Below, one piece after another: positions 1 to 6,389 of a DNA stretch of 19,191 nt (positions are counted from its first letter, which is position 1; the number at the start of each line of letters is the position of its first letter). Both the position numbers and the translations under genes were made by a program. The notes under the pieces were generated by a model that searched no databases, was not told where the DNA came from, and worked only from the letters and a program-made list of their open reading frames with translations. The DNA is from CTSOIL-112 sp049291875 (lineage in GTDB: Bacteria; Pseudomonadota; Gammaproteobacteria; Burkholderiales; Burkholderiaceae), in contig JBATQE010000039.1 in NCBI GenBank assembly GCA_049291875.1, positions 1-19,191 on the forward strand, written 5' to 3'.

Positions 1-120
1 GCTTCATTAACTTTTACAATACCGTTAAACCTCACAAATCATTAAATAACTTAACCCCCTACGAGATACTACAAAATTACTTTTATCAAACAAACTGTAA
101 ACAACCCGATTAATTCTTAC
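1..120. other. AT-rich, G-poor left end with no recognisable gene
   Basis: This stretch contains only a handful of G residues on the + strand and is far more AT-rich than the gene that follows. The IID reading frame is open back to a TAA at 52-54, but the translation before about position 121 does not resemble the family and there is no ATG, GTG or TTG. On the minus strand a frame of about 31 codons is open, but I do not recognise it. It could be the end of a mobile element, a rearrangement joint, or an ordinary intergenic region with its own bias. Confidence 0.4.
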
Positions 121-138
121 ATATTAACCAGTAAAGAC

Positions 139-978
139 TTGATGCGCATGGCGTGGCGCTCCCTGTTCCTGCAAGCGAGTTTTAACTATGAACGTATGCA
201 GGCCAACGGTTGGCTCTACAGCATCATGCCGAGTTTGCGCAAAGTGCATAAGAACGAAGAGGATTTGAAAAAATCCATGGCCATGCACTTGGAGTTCTTC
301 AATACCCACCCGTTTTTGGTCACTTTTATTTCCGGTTTGGTGCTGGCGATGGAGGAATCCAAAGAGCGTATTTCTACCATCCGCGCAATTAAAGTGGCAA
401 CGATGGGGCCGGGTGGCGGTATTGGTGATGCGGTGTTCTGGCTGACCTTGCTGTCCATTTGTGGCGGTGTGGGCGCATCGTTCTCGCTGACGGGTTCATG
501 GTTGGGGCCGATCTTCTTCTTGGTCGCGTTTAACTTGGTGCATTTTGGTCTGCGTTTTGGTCTGGCCTCGTATGGCTACAAGATGGGGGTTTCGGCGATT
601 GCCAATCTGAAAGAGCAAACCAAAAAGCTCAGTCATGCCGCATCCATCGTCGGTTTAACCGTGATCGGCGGGATGACCGCCAGCTATGTGAATCTGACCT
701 CGGGCTTGCAAATGAGTCGGGTGGTGCCGGGGGCGGAAAAACCCTACGTCTACTCGCTGCAAAAAGACTTGGTTGATCCGATTATGCCGGCTTTGTTGCC
801 ATTGCTGTGGACGCTGATGATTCTGTGGCGCATCAAAAAAGGCGATTCACCGCTGCGATTGGTTGGCTTTACCGTGCTGTTCGGTTTGGCCTGTACCTTG
901 CTGCCGGTTTTGGCCAAAATGCTGTTCGGCATCGACATCATTGATCCGGTCGCTTTGACTGCTCGCATGGGTGGCTAA
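139..978 (+). CDS. PTS mannose/GalNAc-family IID component (AgaD/ManZ-like)
   Basis: Membrane component IID of a mannose-class phosphotransferase system. With IIC it forms the sugar channel that receives phosphate from IIB. The 279-aa product resembles AgaD/ManZ throughout: the LQASFNYERMQ segment at the N-terminus, EFFNTHPF in the early third, the GPGGGIGDAVFW stretch near residue 95, and hydrophobic spans in the C-terminal half. Length is normal for IID. The first possible start is a TTG at 139, next to an ATG at 142, but family-like sequence (LTSKDL) begins upstream at about 124 with no start codon available, so the native 5' end is probably lost. The IIB and IIC genes are not in the window. 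A IIA gene follows on the same strand. The family call is firm; the substrate (GalNAc, mannose or another sugar) is not determined. Confidence 0.9.
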   Translation: MMRMAWRSLFLQASFNYERMQANGWLYSIMPSLRKVHKNEEDLKKSMAMHLEFFNTHPFLVTFISGLVLAMEESKERISTIRAIKVATMGPGGGIGDAVFWLTLLSICGGVGASFSLTGSWLGPIFFLVAFNLVHFGLRFGLASYGYKMGVSAIANLKEQTKKLSHAASIVGLTVIGGMTASYVNLTSGLQMSRVVPGAEKPYVYSLQKDLVDPIMPALLPLLWTLMILWRIKKGDSPLRLVGFTVLFGLACTLLPVLAKMLFGIDIIDPVALTARMGG

Positions 979-997
979 ACGAAGTGAAGTGAAAAAC

Positions 998-1032
998 AAT
1001 TGCCCATATTATTTACCGTATGGGCAATTTTT
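998..1032 (+). terminator. Hairpin between PTS IID and IIA genes
   Basis: Perfect 11-bp inverted repeat, AATTGCCCATA (998-1008) and TATGGGCAATT (1019-1029), with a 10-base loop and a run of five T at 1028-1032. It fits a Rho-independent terminator or attenuator that lowers expression of the downstream IIA gene, or an mRNA-stabilising hairpin after IID processing. The IIA ribosome-binding site (AGAGAGGA, 1033-1040) follows immediately. Confidence 0.7.
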
Positions 1033-1046
1033 AGAGAGGAATCAAA

Positions 1047-1475
1047 ATGATTGGAATTATTGTATGCGGACATGGCCGCTTTGCCAGTGGCATCAGCTCG
1101 GCGCTGGAGCTGATTGCCGGTAAGCAAGCGGACTTTGTCGCGGTTGATTTTGATGGCCGTGGTGATGTCAAAGCCTTGTTGCAACAGGCGGTGAACTCGT
1201 TGGCCTGCGAGCAGATTTTATTTTTCACCGATATTTTGGGCGGCGCGCCGTTTCGCAATGCCTCGCTGATCGCGCAAGAACGCGGTCAATGCGAGGTCGT
1301 CGCCGGTGTGACGGCGCAAATGCTGATTGAGGCCTGTTTGGAGCGCGATGATTACGATGATTTGGCCGCGAGCGTGGCGGAATTGATCGAAAATACACGC
1401 ATGGGCGTGACCAGCCTGAGCCTGCAATTAGCAGGGAAAAAACCGGAGGCGAGCAGCAGCGACGGCGGTATTTAA
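1047..1475 (+). CDS. PTS mannose-family IIA component
   Basis: Cytoplasmic phosphocarrier IIA of the mannose class, which takes phosphate from HPr on a histidine near the N-terminus and passes it to IIB. The 142-aa product starts with the family pattern: a hydrophobic beta strand, then CGHGRFASG, with His9 as the expected phosphorylation site. The later FFTDILGGAPF and VVAGVTAQMLIEA segments are also typical of EIIA-Man. It is a single IIA domain; no fused IIB domain is present. The start is supported by AGAGAGGA seven bases upstream. It lies 68 bp after the IID gene, separated by a strong hairpin. The product could be part of a sugar transporter or, as in many proteobacteria, mainly a regulatory phosphocarrier. 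Confidence 0.92.
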   Translation: MIGIIVCGHGRFASGISSALELIAGKQADFVAVDFDGRGDVKALLQQAVNSLACEQILFFTDILGGAPFRNASLIAQERGQCEVVAGVTAQMLIEACLERDDYDDLAASVAELIENTRMGVTSLSLQLAGKKPEASSSDGGI

Positions 1476-1479
1476 GCGA

Positions 1480-1522
1480 AAAAAAGACATGCCGAGTGAT
1501 TCAATATGGATTCCCTCGGCAT
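1480..1522 (-). terminator. Terminator between convergent PTS IIA and histidine phosphatase genes
   Basis: Inverted repeat ATGCCGAG (1489-1496) and CTCGGCAT (1515-1522). Read on the minus strand the hairpin is followed by GTC and seven T, a good Rho-independent terminator for the phosphatase operon that ends at 1544. On the + strand there is no T tract, so it would terminate the PTS transcript only weakly. Confidence 0.75.
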
Positions 1523-1543
1523 TGCTGTGCTTTGCCGGTTTTT

Positions 1544-2155
1544 CTACGCCCGATGGTGCCGTTGTGCGCCAAAGTCCAGTGATTCAATCACATTGGCGCG
1601 ATCCAAACCGTTGAATTCAACTTTCCAAACCTCTCCATTGGCCGCGATTTTTTCGGGATAGCGCGGCAACGTATGCTCCAGATTGGCGCGCAGCAGACGC
1701 ATGGTCACCGCGTGTGTGACCACTAAAATATCGCCGGATGCATCCAATAAATCAGTCAAAAACGCCCGCGTGCGTTCGGCCATCATTTCATACGATTCGC
1801 CGCCGCCTGCCGGAATCCAATGCCAACGTGCCGAGCGATCAGTTTCATAGTCAGGATCGGCCTCGGCTTCGGGGTAACTCATGCCTGAGAATTTCCCCAT
1901 GTTTTGTTCGATGATGCGCGGGTCGATCTCAATATCTAGGTTTAAAATTTCAGAAAACGGTTGCGCCGTTTGGCTCGCACGCAACAGCGGTGAGCTGATG
2001 ATGCGGCTGGGTTGGTATTGCGCGCAGAACTGTTGTGCGATATTCAACGCATCTTCGTGACCCTGTTCGGTCAAGGGGAAGTTGTCTTGACCGGCCAACA
2101 GGTTCTGTGCGTTGGCTTGGCTTTGGGCGTGGCGCACGATGTATAAAGTAGGCAT
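1544..2155 (-). CDS. Histidine phosphatase (phosphoglycerate mutase-like)
   Basis: Member of the histidine phosphatase superfamily, branch 1. These enzymes form a phosphohistidine intermediate and hydrolyse phosphate esters. In the 203-aa product the RHG-type motif reads VRHAQSQAN with nucleophile His9; Arg59 (SPLLRASQTA), Glu83 and His148 (VVTHA) complete the expected active site. I chose the start at 2155 because the family begins a few residues before the VRHA motif; the open frame extends 57 codons further upstream into the neighbouring gene region with no similarity to the family. It is the last gene of a minus-strand run (queG, metH module, GyrI-like). The substrate cannot be told from sequence; broad-specificity phosphatases of the CobC/GpmB type look alike. 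Confidence 0.88.
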   Translation of the reverse strand: MPTLYIVRHAQSQANAQNLLAGQDNFPLTEQGHEDALNIAQQFCAQYQPSRIISSPLLRASQTAQPFSEILNLDIEIDPRIIEQNMGKFSGMSYPEAEADPDYETDRSARWHWIPAGGGESYEMMAERTRAFLTDLLDASGDILVVTHAVTMRLLRANLEHTLPRYPEKIAANGEVWKVEFNGLDRANVIESLDFGAQRHHRA

Positions 2156-2174
2156 ATTGTATGGGTTGCAAAAG

Positions 2175-2660
2175 TTAAGAGGAGGCTTGAATGCCAATGT
2201 AAATGCTCGCACGGCCTGCGCCAAGGTAGGCTTCAAAATCGGTGCGGTAGGCGCGTTTAATCTCGGGATGTTGCGCAAAATATGCCCAAATCGTTTGCCA
2301 CGTTTGGATGATATGTTCCACCGCATCGCTTTGTGCGGTGAAGATCAAGTAGGTTCCGCCATCAATGGCAATCGTTTCAACGCCCACCTCTTCGACAGTC
2401 AAAGCGGCACTGGTCACACCCACGCCGGCGGTCAAGGTGTAATCACCGTTTGCATCCGAGGCGTAGCGGTGATACACGCCATAGGTTGGTGAATTCGGCG
2501 TTTGGTTCACTATGTCATTGGTGATTGCATCGGCAAAAAACAGCGTCCATAGCATCGGAATCTGTGCGGTTTTTGCGTCCATCTCAGCGGCGTTATTCGT
2601 ACGCGCGCTGATGCCTGCGACGAGAAACGGTTCGAGTAAAACGCGTTCGGGCTGGCTCAT
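2175..2660 (-). CDS. GyrI-like / effector-binding domain protein
   Basis: Small 161-aa protein that looks like a single GyrI-like (AraC-type effector-binding, Cass2/YdeE-like) domain: an opening strand with MSQPERVLLEPFLVAGIS, a mid-section GVYHRYASDANGDYTLTAGV, and the typical C-terminal pattern RTDFEAY (139-145) followed by IYIGI (153-157). Such domains bind small, often cationic or amphipathic molecules and occur fused to DNA-binding domains or, as here, alone. No helix-turn-helix or transmembrane segment is present. It has a strong ribosome-binding site (AAGGAG on the minus strand) and lies 24 bp after the metH module, so they are probably cotranscribed. The ligand is unknown. Confidence 0.75.
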   Translation of the reverse strand: MSQPERVLLEPFLVAGISARTNNAAEMDAKTAQIPMLWTLFFADAITNDIVNQTPNSPTYGVYHRYASDANGDYTLTAGVGVTSAALTVEEVGVETIAIDGGTYLIFTAQSDAVEHIIQTWQTIWAYFAQHPEIKRAYRTDFEAYLGAGRASIYIGIQASS

Positions 2661-2684
2661 TGCATCTCCTTTACAGATTGAATT

Positions 2685-3698
2685 TTATGTGGTGGCGCGC
2701 GGTGCAAATTGCTTGACTGCCTGCGCAATCGCGGCAATGTGCTCGGGCGTGGTGCCACAGCAGCCGCCGACCAAGTTGACCAAGCCGTCCTGCGCAAAGC
2801 CCTGCAAAATGTGCGAGGTGATCTCCGGCGTTTCGTCAAAGCCGGTGTCGGACATGGGGTTCGGCAGCCCCGCATTCGGGTAGCACGACACGCCGCAGTC
2901 GCACAGTTTGGATAGTTCGGCGATGTAGGGGCGCATCAATTCGCCGCCGAGCGCGCAGTTCAGGCCAAAGGTCAGTGGCTTCGCGTGGCGCAAACTGTAC
3001 CAGAAGGCTTCCACCGTTTGTCCCGACAAAATGCGTCCCGATGCGTCGGTCACAGTGCCGGAAATCAATACGGGCAAACGTTCGCCGGTGTCCTCGAATA
3101 GCTGTTCAATCGCAAACAGCGCCGCTTTCGCATTCAGCGTATCAAAAATCGTCTCGACGAGGAACACATCCGCGCCACCATCGAGCAAACCTTTGCCCTG
3201 CTCGTAGTAGGCCGCGCGCAGTTGTTCGTAGTCAATATTGCGCGCGCCCGGATCGTTCACGTCCGGCGAAATGCTGGCGGTGCGCGGCGTCGGACCGAAT
3301 GCGCCGGCGACAAAGCGCGGTTTGTCCGGTGTGCTGTATTGATCGCAGGCTGCGCGAGCGATTTGTGCGGCGACCACGTTCATTTCATACGCCAATTCAG
3401 CCATGTCGTAGTCCTCTTGCGCTACGCTGGTTGCGCCAAAGGTATTGGTCTCGATCAGATCCGCGCCAGCGGCGAGGTACTGCTCGTGGATTTCGCGAAT
3501 CACATCGGGGTGGGTGAGCAGCAGCAATTCATTGTTGCCCTTCACATCCACATGATGCTCGGTAAAACGCGCGCCGCGATAGTCCGCTTCGGTCAGTTTG
3601 TAGCGTTGAATCATCGTGCCCATCGCGCCGTCGAGGATGACGATGCGTTGTTTCAAAATCTCGGGTAATTGTTGCGCGCGGGTGTAAGTTTGAGTCAT
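2685..3698 (-). CDS. metH: Homocysteine methyltransferase module of split methionine synthase (MetH N-terminal)
   Basis: Zn-dependent homocysteine S-methyltransferase module of cobalamin-dependent methionine synthase, which transfers a methyl group from methylcobalamin to homocysteine. The 337-aa product covers only the first module: DGAMGTMIQ (23-31), the ETNTFGAT segment (83-90), and the three Zn-binding cysteines, Cys248 (LNCALGG) and Cys313-Cys314 (GGCCGTTPEH). The folate-binding, cobalamin-binding and reactivation modules of full-length MetH (about 1200 aa in E. coli) are absent, and neither neighbour supplies them. Many Burkholderiales carry MetH as two polypeptides, so this is likely a natural split rather than a truncation. 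It sits 56 bp after queG on the same strand and ends in a clean stop. Confidence 0.9.
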   Translation of the reverse strand: MTQTYTRAQQLPEILKQRIVILDGAMGTMIQRYKLTEADYRGARFTEHHVDVKGNNELLLLTHPDVIREIHEQYLAAGADLIETNTFGATSVAQEDYDMAELAYEMNVVAAQIARAACDQYSTPDKPRFVAGAFGPTPRTASISPDVNDPGARNIDYEQLRAAYYEQGKGLLDGGADVFLVETIFDTLNAKAALFAIEQLFEDTGERLPVLISGTVTDASGRILSGQTVEAFWYSLRHAKPLTFGLNCALGGELMRPYIAELSKLCDCGVSCYPNAGLPNPMSDTGFDETPEITSHILQGFAQDGLVNLVGGCCGTTPEHIAAIAQAVKQFAPRATT

Positions 3699-3754
3699 GG
3701 TGATCCAAAATTGATAGAGAGAGCTTGTATTGTAGCAAACTCGTCAAGCCCCAG

Positions 3755-4831
3755 TCAGGCAGATGCATGCTGCGCCAACGACCACTGCGCCTGCTCGGCC
3801 AAAATCGGGTTGTCATGCGTGGTGAACGGTTGCAACGCCGCAACGATGGCGGCGGAGGCTGCGCCATGCGGCAGATTCGGTACATTCCCCAGCGCGAGTA
3901 AAATATTGCGCTGCCACTGCGCGTGACCGATACGGCGAATCGCCGAGCCAGCGGTTTTATCGTTGAACGTCGCTTCATCCCACGCGAGTAATTCGAGCAA
4001 CGACACCTCATCCAGCGAATGCCGCACCGCGAAATCATCCAGCGTCGTGCCCTGTGCAAAACGATTCCACGGGCAGACGAGTTGGCAATCGTCGCAACCG
4101 TAAATCCGATTGCCGATCGCATGGCGCAATTCATGCGGAATGCTGCCCGCGTACTCGATGGTCAGGTACGAAATACAGCGGCGCGCATCCAACTGATACG
4201 GCGCGATGATCGCCTGCGTCGGGCAAATGTCGATGCAGGCGCGGCATGAACCGCAGTGGTTTTGTTCAGCGGGCGTGGTCGGTAACTCCAGATTGACGAA
4301 CAACTCGCCGAGGAAAAACATTGAACCGAATTGCCGATTGATCAGCAAAGTGTGTTTGCCGCGCCAGCCGAGCCGTGTTTGCGCCGCGATCGCCACCTCG
4401 GGTACGGGCGCAGAATCCGAAAAAGCGCGGTAAATCAACGGCTGCGGCGCGATTTTCGCCGCCAGTGCATCGGCCAATTTTTGCAGGCGCGCGCGCACCA
4501 CCTTGTGATAATCGCGCCCATGCGCGTAGCGCGAAATGTAGGCCTGCGCGGGCGTATCCAGCGTGCGCCACGACACGGTTTGCCAATCATCCGCCAACGG
4601 CGCGGGCAAATACGGCATGATCACCGTAATCACCGACACCGTTTCCGGCACCAGCGCCGACGGCTCAAAGCGCAGTTCGCCATGCCGCGCCATATAGCCC
4701 ATCTCGCCGTGGAAGCCTGCTGAAATCCACTGCAGATAGTGCTTGCGCGCCTCGGATAGCTCCGGCTGACTGATAACCAAATCAGCAAAGCCGAGTTCGC
4801 GCGCGGTGGAGTGGAGCCAGTCGATGAGCAT
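3755..4831 (-). CDS. queG: Epoxyqueuosine reductase QueG
   Basis: Cytoplasmic cobalamin- and iron-sulfur-dependent enzyme that reduces epoxyqueuosine to queuosine at the wobble base of GUN tRNAs, the last step of the pathway. The 358-aa product shows the N-terminal cobalamin-binding region with HGEMGYMARH (41-50), the catalytic Asp in FSDSAPVPE (Asp139), a first [4Fe-4S] motif CGSCRACIDICP (Cys193, 196, 199, 203), and a second cluster CDDCQLVCP (Cys246, 249, 253). A HEAT-like tail completes the normal length. The start at 4831 has no clear Shine-Dalgarno but lies about 26 bases after the predicted transcription start. It is first in a minus-strand run. It and the metH module both depend on cobalamin, which may explain their association. 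Confidence 0.95.
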   Translation of the reverse strand: MLIDWLHSTARELGFADLVISQPELSEARKHYLQWISAGFHGEMGYMARHGELRFEPSALVPETVSVITVIMPYLPAPLADDWQTVSWRTLDTPAQAYISRYAHGRDYHKVVRARLQKLADALAAKIAPQPLIYRAFSDSAPVPEVAIAAQTRLGWRGKHTLLINRQFGSMFFLGELFVNLELPTTPAEQNHCGSCRACIDICPTQAIIAPYQLDARRCISYLTIEYAGSIPHELRHAIGNRIYGCDDCQLVCPWNRFAQGTTLDDFAVRHSLDEVSLLELLAWDEATFNDKTAGSAIRRIGHAQWQRNILLALGNVPNLPHGAASAAIVAALQPFTTHDNPILAEQAQWSLAQHASA

Positions 4832-4863
4832 GGATGGGGAGAGAAAAAGTGGAAACAGTTGAA

Positions 4864-4892
4864 ATTATAACGGCCTTGGCTCATCATGGCAG
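4864..4892 (-). promoter_or_regulatory. Sigma-70-type promoter for queG operon
   Basis: On the minus strand a perfect TATAAT (4864-4869) is preceded after exactly 17 bp by CTGCCA (4887-4892), a 4/6 match to the -35 consensus. Transcription would begin near 4857 and give a leader of about 26 bases before queG. Confidence 0.6.
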
Positions 4893-4945
4893 GCAGATTG
4901 CAGAGAACGACTTCATCCCCCTCTAACATTCACTGTGAGCACAAA

Positions 4946-5377
4946 ATGAATGACCTATACATCAGCACAGACCGTTCCGAGCTGGATATCCCGCTCATTC
5001 ACCAATTCTTATCCGTGCAATCCAGTTGGGCAAAAGGCATTTCGCAGGCATTGGTTGAACAATCCATCGCACATTCACTGTGTTTTGGCGGATTTTTGGA
5101 TGGCAAGCAAATCGCCTTCGCCCGCGTGATTTCCGACTACACCACGTTTGCCAACTTGGTTGACGTGTTTGTGTTGCCTGAACATCGCGGCAAAGGCTAT
5201 AGCAAAGCGCTGATGGACGCCATCATGGCGCATCCGCATTTGCAAGGTCTGCGACGCTTTACACTCGCCACCGGCGATGCGCATGGTCTGTAAGCGTAAT
5301 ATGGCTTCACCGCACCGCTGTATCCCGCAACGCTGATGGAGCGGTATGTGCCGAATATGTATGCGGTGAACACGTAA
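4946..5377 (+). pseudogene. GNAT family N-acetyltransferase, broken by two stop codons
   Basis: The frame from ATG 4946 encodes a small GNAT acetyltransferase with the acetyl-CoA loop LPEHRGKGYSKALMDAIM at about residues 77-94 and the C-terminal GLRRFTLATGDAHGL. It then meets TAA (5291-5293), one GCG codon and a second TAA (5297-5299). Beyond these the same frame continues with YGFTAPLYPATLMERYVPNMY and a natural stop at 5375-5377. Related small GNATs read DAHGLY, two residues, YGF at this point, so both stops replace family residues and the C-terminal strands are cut off. The full frame would give a 143-aa protein, about normal size. The call is a pseudogene; a functional short form ending at 5293 is possible but unlikely because the C-terminal part of the fold is missing. 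I see no Shine-Dalgarno. Confidence 0.85.
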
Positions 5378-5418
5378 TGGTTTTTACAAATATCCAACTG
5401 CAATAAGGTTTCTCAATC

Positions 5419-5435
5419 CGTAGGACGCAATAACG
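5419..5435 (+). repeat. Extragenic repeat copy 1 (CGTAGGACGCAATAACG)
   Basis: This 17-mer matches 15 of 17 positions with CGTAGGGCACAATAACG at 6256-6272, on the other side of the DUF302 gene. It resembles the half-palindromes of dispersed extragenic repeats; the complementary arm is not clear here. Confidence 0.45.
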
Positions 5436-5466
5436 GGACGGGATTAGCTCCATGTTTTAAAAATTC

Positions 5467-5484
5467 TGCCTGTCTAAACAGGCA
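5467..5484. repeat. Short perfect hairpin
   Basis: TGCCTGT (5467-5473), loop CTAA, ACAGGCA (5478-5484). On the minus strand it is followed by GAATTTTT, so it could act as a weak terminator in that direction; no minus-strand gene precedes it closely. It sits in the gap between the GNAT pseudogene and the DUF302 gene. Confidence 0.5.
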
Positions 5485-5609
5485 TAAAACGCTCACGCTG
5501 ATAGCATCTCATAAGTAGCTTGAATATCGTGGTAAAGCGCAGTGGGTTAAAGTCAATAAGCATCAACAGTTTCCCTCACTCCTCAGTAAAAGCATATTTA
5601 AATAGTACA

Positions 5610-6251
5610 TTGAGGTACATTACCAAAGGGAGAAACGATGAAACACAATTTAGATCAACGGCATTGTTGGCCGTGGTGCTTGGCATTCATACGAGTGCGT
5701 ATGCGCAACAGCCCAAAGAGGTGTCGCCGAGCGCCGTCCAGTCTGCGCCATCCAAAACACAATCCATGAATAAGGCCGTCCAAATGACACTTTCCGAGTC
5801 CGTACAGAGTATTTTCAAACAAGCCGGGTTAACAGTGACGTCGCACAACGGGGGTATTTACAGTATTCCTACCGCGGCTAATGTGGCGCAAACCGTCCGC
5901 ATTCTGGAAAAGAACCTCATTGATAAAAACATCACCGTATTTGCCAAAATTGATCACGCTCTGGGTGCCAAACAAGTGGGTCTTGAGCTGACAGACATGC
6001 AGGTCATCATCTTTGGCGATCCGAAGGCAGGAACCGGTCTGATGCAAAAAGATGCGACGATGGGGATTGAATTACCGCTGCGGCTGTTGGTTTGGGCGGA
6101 TACGCGAGGGCAAACCCAAATTGGTTTTTACGACATGCAAAGCGTGGTGAACCGTCACTTTACCGAGCAAGTACCGAATGTATTGCCGATGCAGGAAGCG
6201 ATTGCTCGATTAATTGTAGCCACTGTGACGCAGAATGCTTCGGGCCTTTAG
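5610..6251 (+). CDS. Secreted DUF302 family protein, start uncertain
   Basis: The body of this protein is a DUF302 domain, recognisable from TVRILEKNLIDKNITVFAKIDHALGAKQVG, the VIIFGDPKAGTGLMQ segment and the LLVWAD strand. Function in the family is unknown; many members are periplasmic. A signal peptide core, STALLAVVLGIHTSAYA followed by QQ, is clear at the N-terminus. The only in-frame starts upstream of it are TTG codons (5610, 5520) without Shine-Dalgarno. By contrast ATG 5638 has an excellent AAGGGAG but lies in another frame and reaches a stop after about 43 codons. Adding one base soon after ATG 5638 would give a short, normal Lys/Arg-containing n-region joined to the signal core. So the gene may carry a one-base frameshift, real or from sequencing. 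I list the TTG 5610 start as the longest plausible secreted form. Confidence 0.65.
   Translation: MRYITKGRNDETQFRSTALLAVVLGIHTSAYAQQPKEVSPSAVQSAPSKTQSMNKAVQMTLSESVQSIFKQAGLTVTSHNGGIYSIPTAANVAQTVRILEKNLIDKNITVFAKIDHALGAKQVGLELTDMQVIIFGDPKAGTGLMQKDATMGIELPLRLLVWADTRGQTQIGFYDMQSVVNRHFTEQVPNVLPMQEAIARLIVATVTQNASGL
5626..5640 (+). promoter_or_regulatory. Strong ribosome-binding site and ATG out of frame with DUF302
   Basis: AAGGGAGA (5626-5633) lies four bases before ATG 5638-5640. The ATG frame runs MKHNLDQRH and ends after about 43 codons, while the DUF302 signal peptide is in the neighbouring frame. This is the best evidence that the original start codon was here and the frame was lost just after it. 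Confidence 0.6.
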
Positions 6252-6255
6252 GGTG

Positions 6256-6287
6256 CGTAGGGCACAATAACGCACAGGCATTGCGCC
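6256..6287. repeat. Extragenic palindromic repeat copy 2
   Basis: CGTAGGGCACAATAACG (6256-6272) begins a near-palindrome with GGCACAAT (6261-6268) and ATTGCGCC (6280-6287), pairing with one G-T-type mismatch across an 11-base loop. It lies directly after the DUF302 stop codon and before the end of mutS. It resembles dispersed extragenic palindromes (GTAGGGxGCAATAACG type) and may also serve as a weak terminator for both convergent genes, although no T tract is present. Confidence 0.55.
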
Positions 6288-6315
6288 GCATATTACAAAA
6301 TTCTATTGTCTTAAG

Positions 6316-6347
6316 CGCATAGGTACATAGGCGTATAGGCGCATAGG
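6316..6347. repeat. Four-copy 8-bp tandem repeat
   Basis: CGCATAGG, TACATAGG, CGTATAGG, CGCATAGG in perfect 8-bp register. Only the first three positions vary; ATAGG is constant. It lies in the convergent gap between the DUF302 gene and mutS and is not in a coding region. It could be a small variable-number repeat. Confidence 0.8.
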
Positions 6348-6389
6348 TCAAAGCACTTATGTTTATTGAATCCTACGAATTCTTTAGAT

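Noticed and set aside
2112..2492. + strand ORF of 126 codons near an AGGAGG-like sequence (about 2180)
   Set aside because: It is antisense to the phosphatase start and GyrI-like gene, has no recognisable protein features, and the purine-rich site leads only to a very short ATG frame.
2975..3668. Two long + strand open frames opposite the metH module
   Set aside because: Arg/Cys-rich shadow translations typical of antisense frames in GC-rich DNA; the minus-strand gene carries all MetH motifs.
6316..6347. Possible CRISPR array
   Set aside because: Units are 8 bp in direct tandem with no spacers; there are no cas genes in the window.
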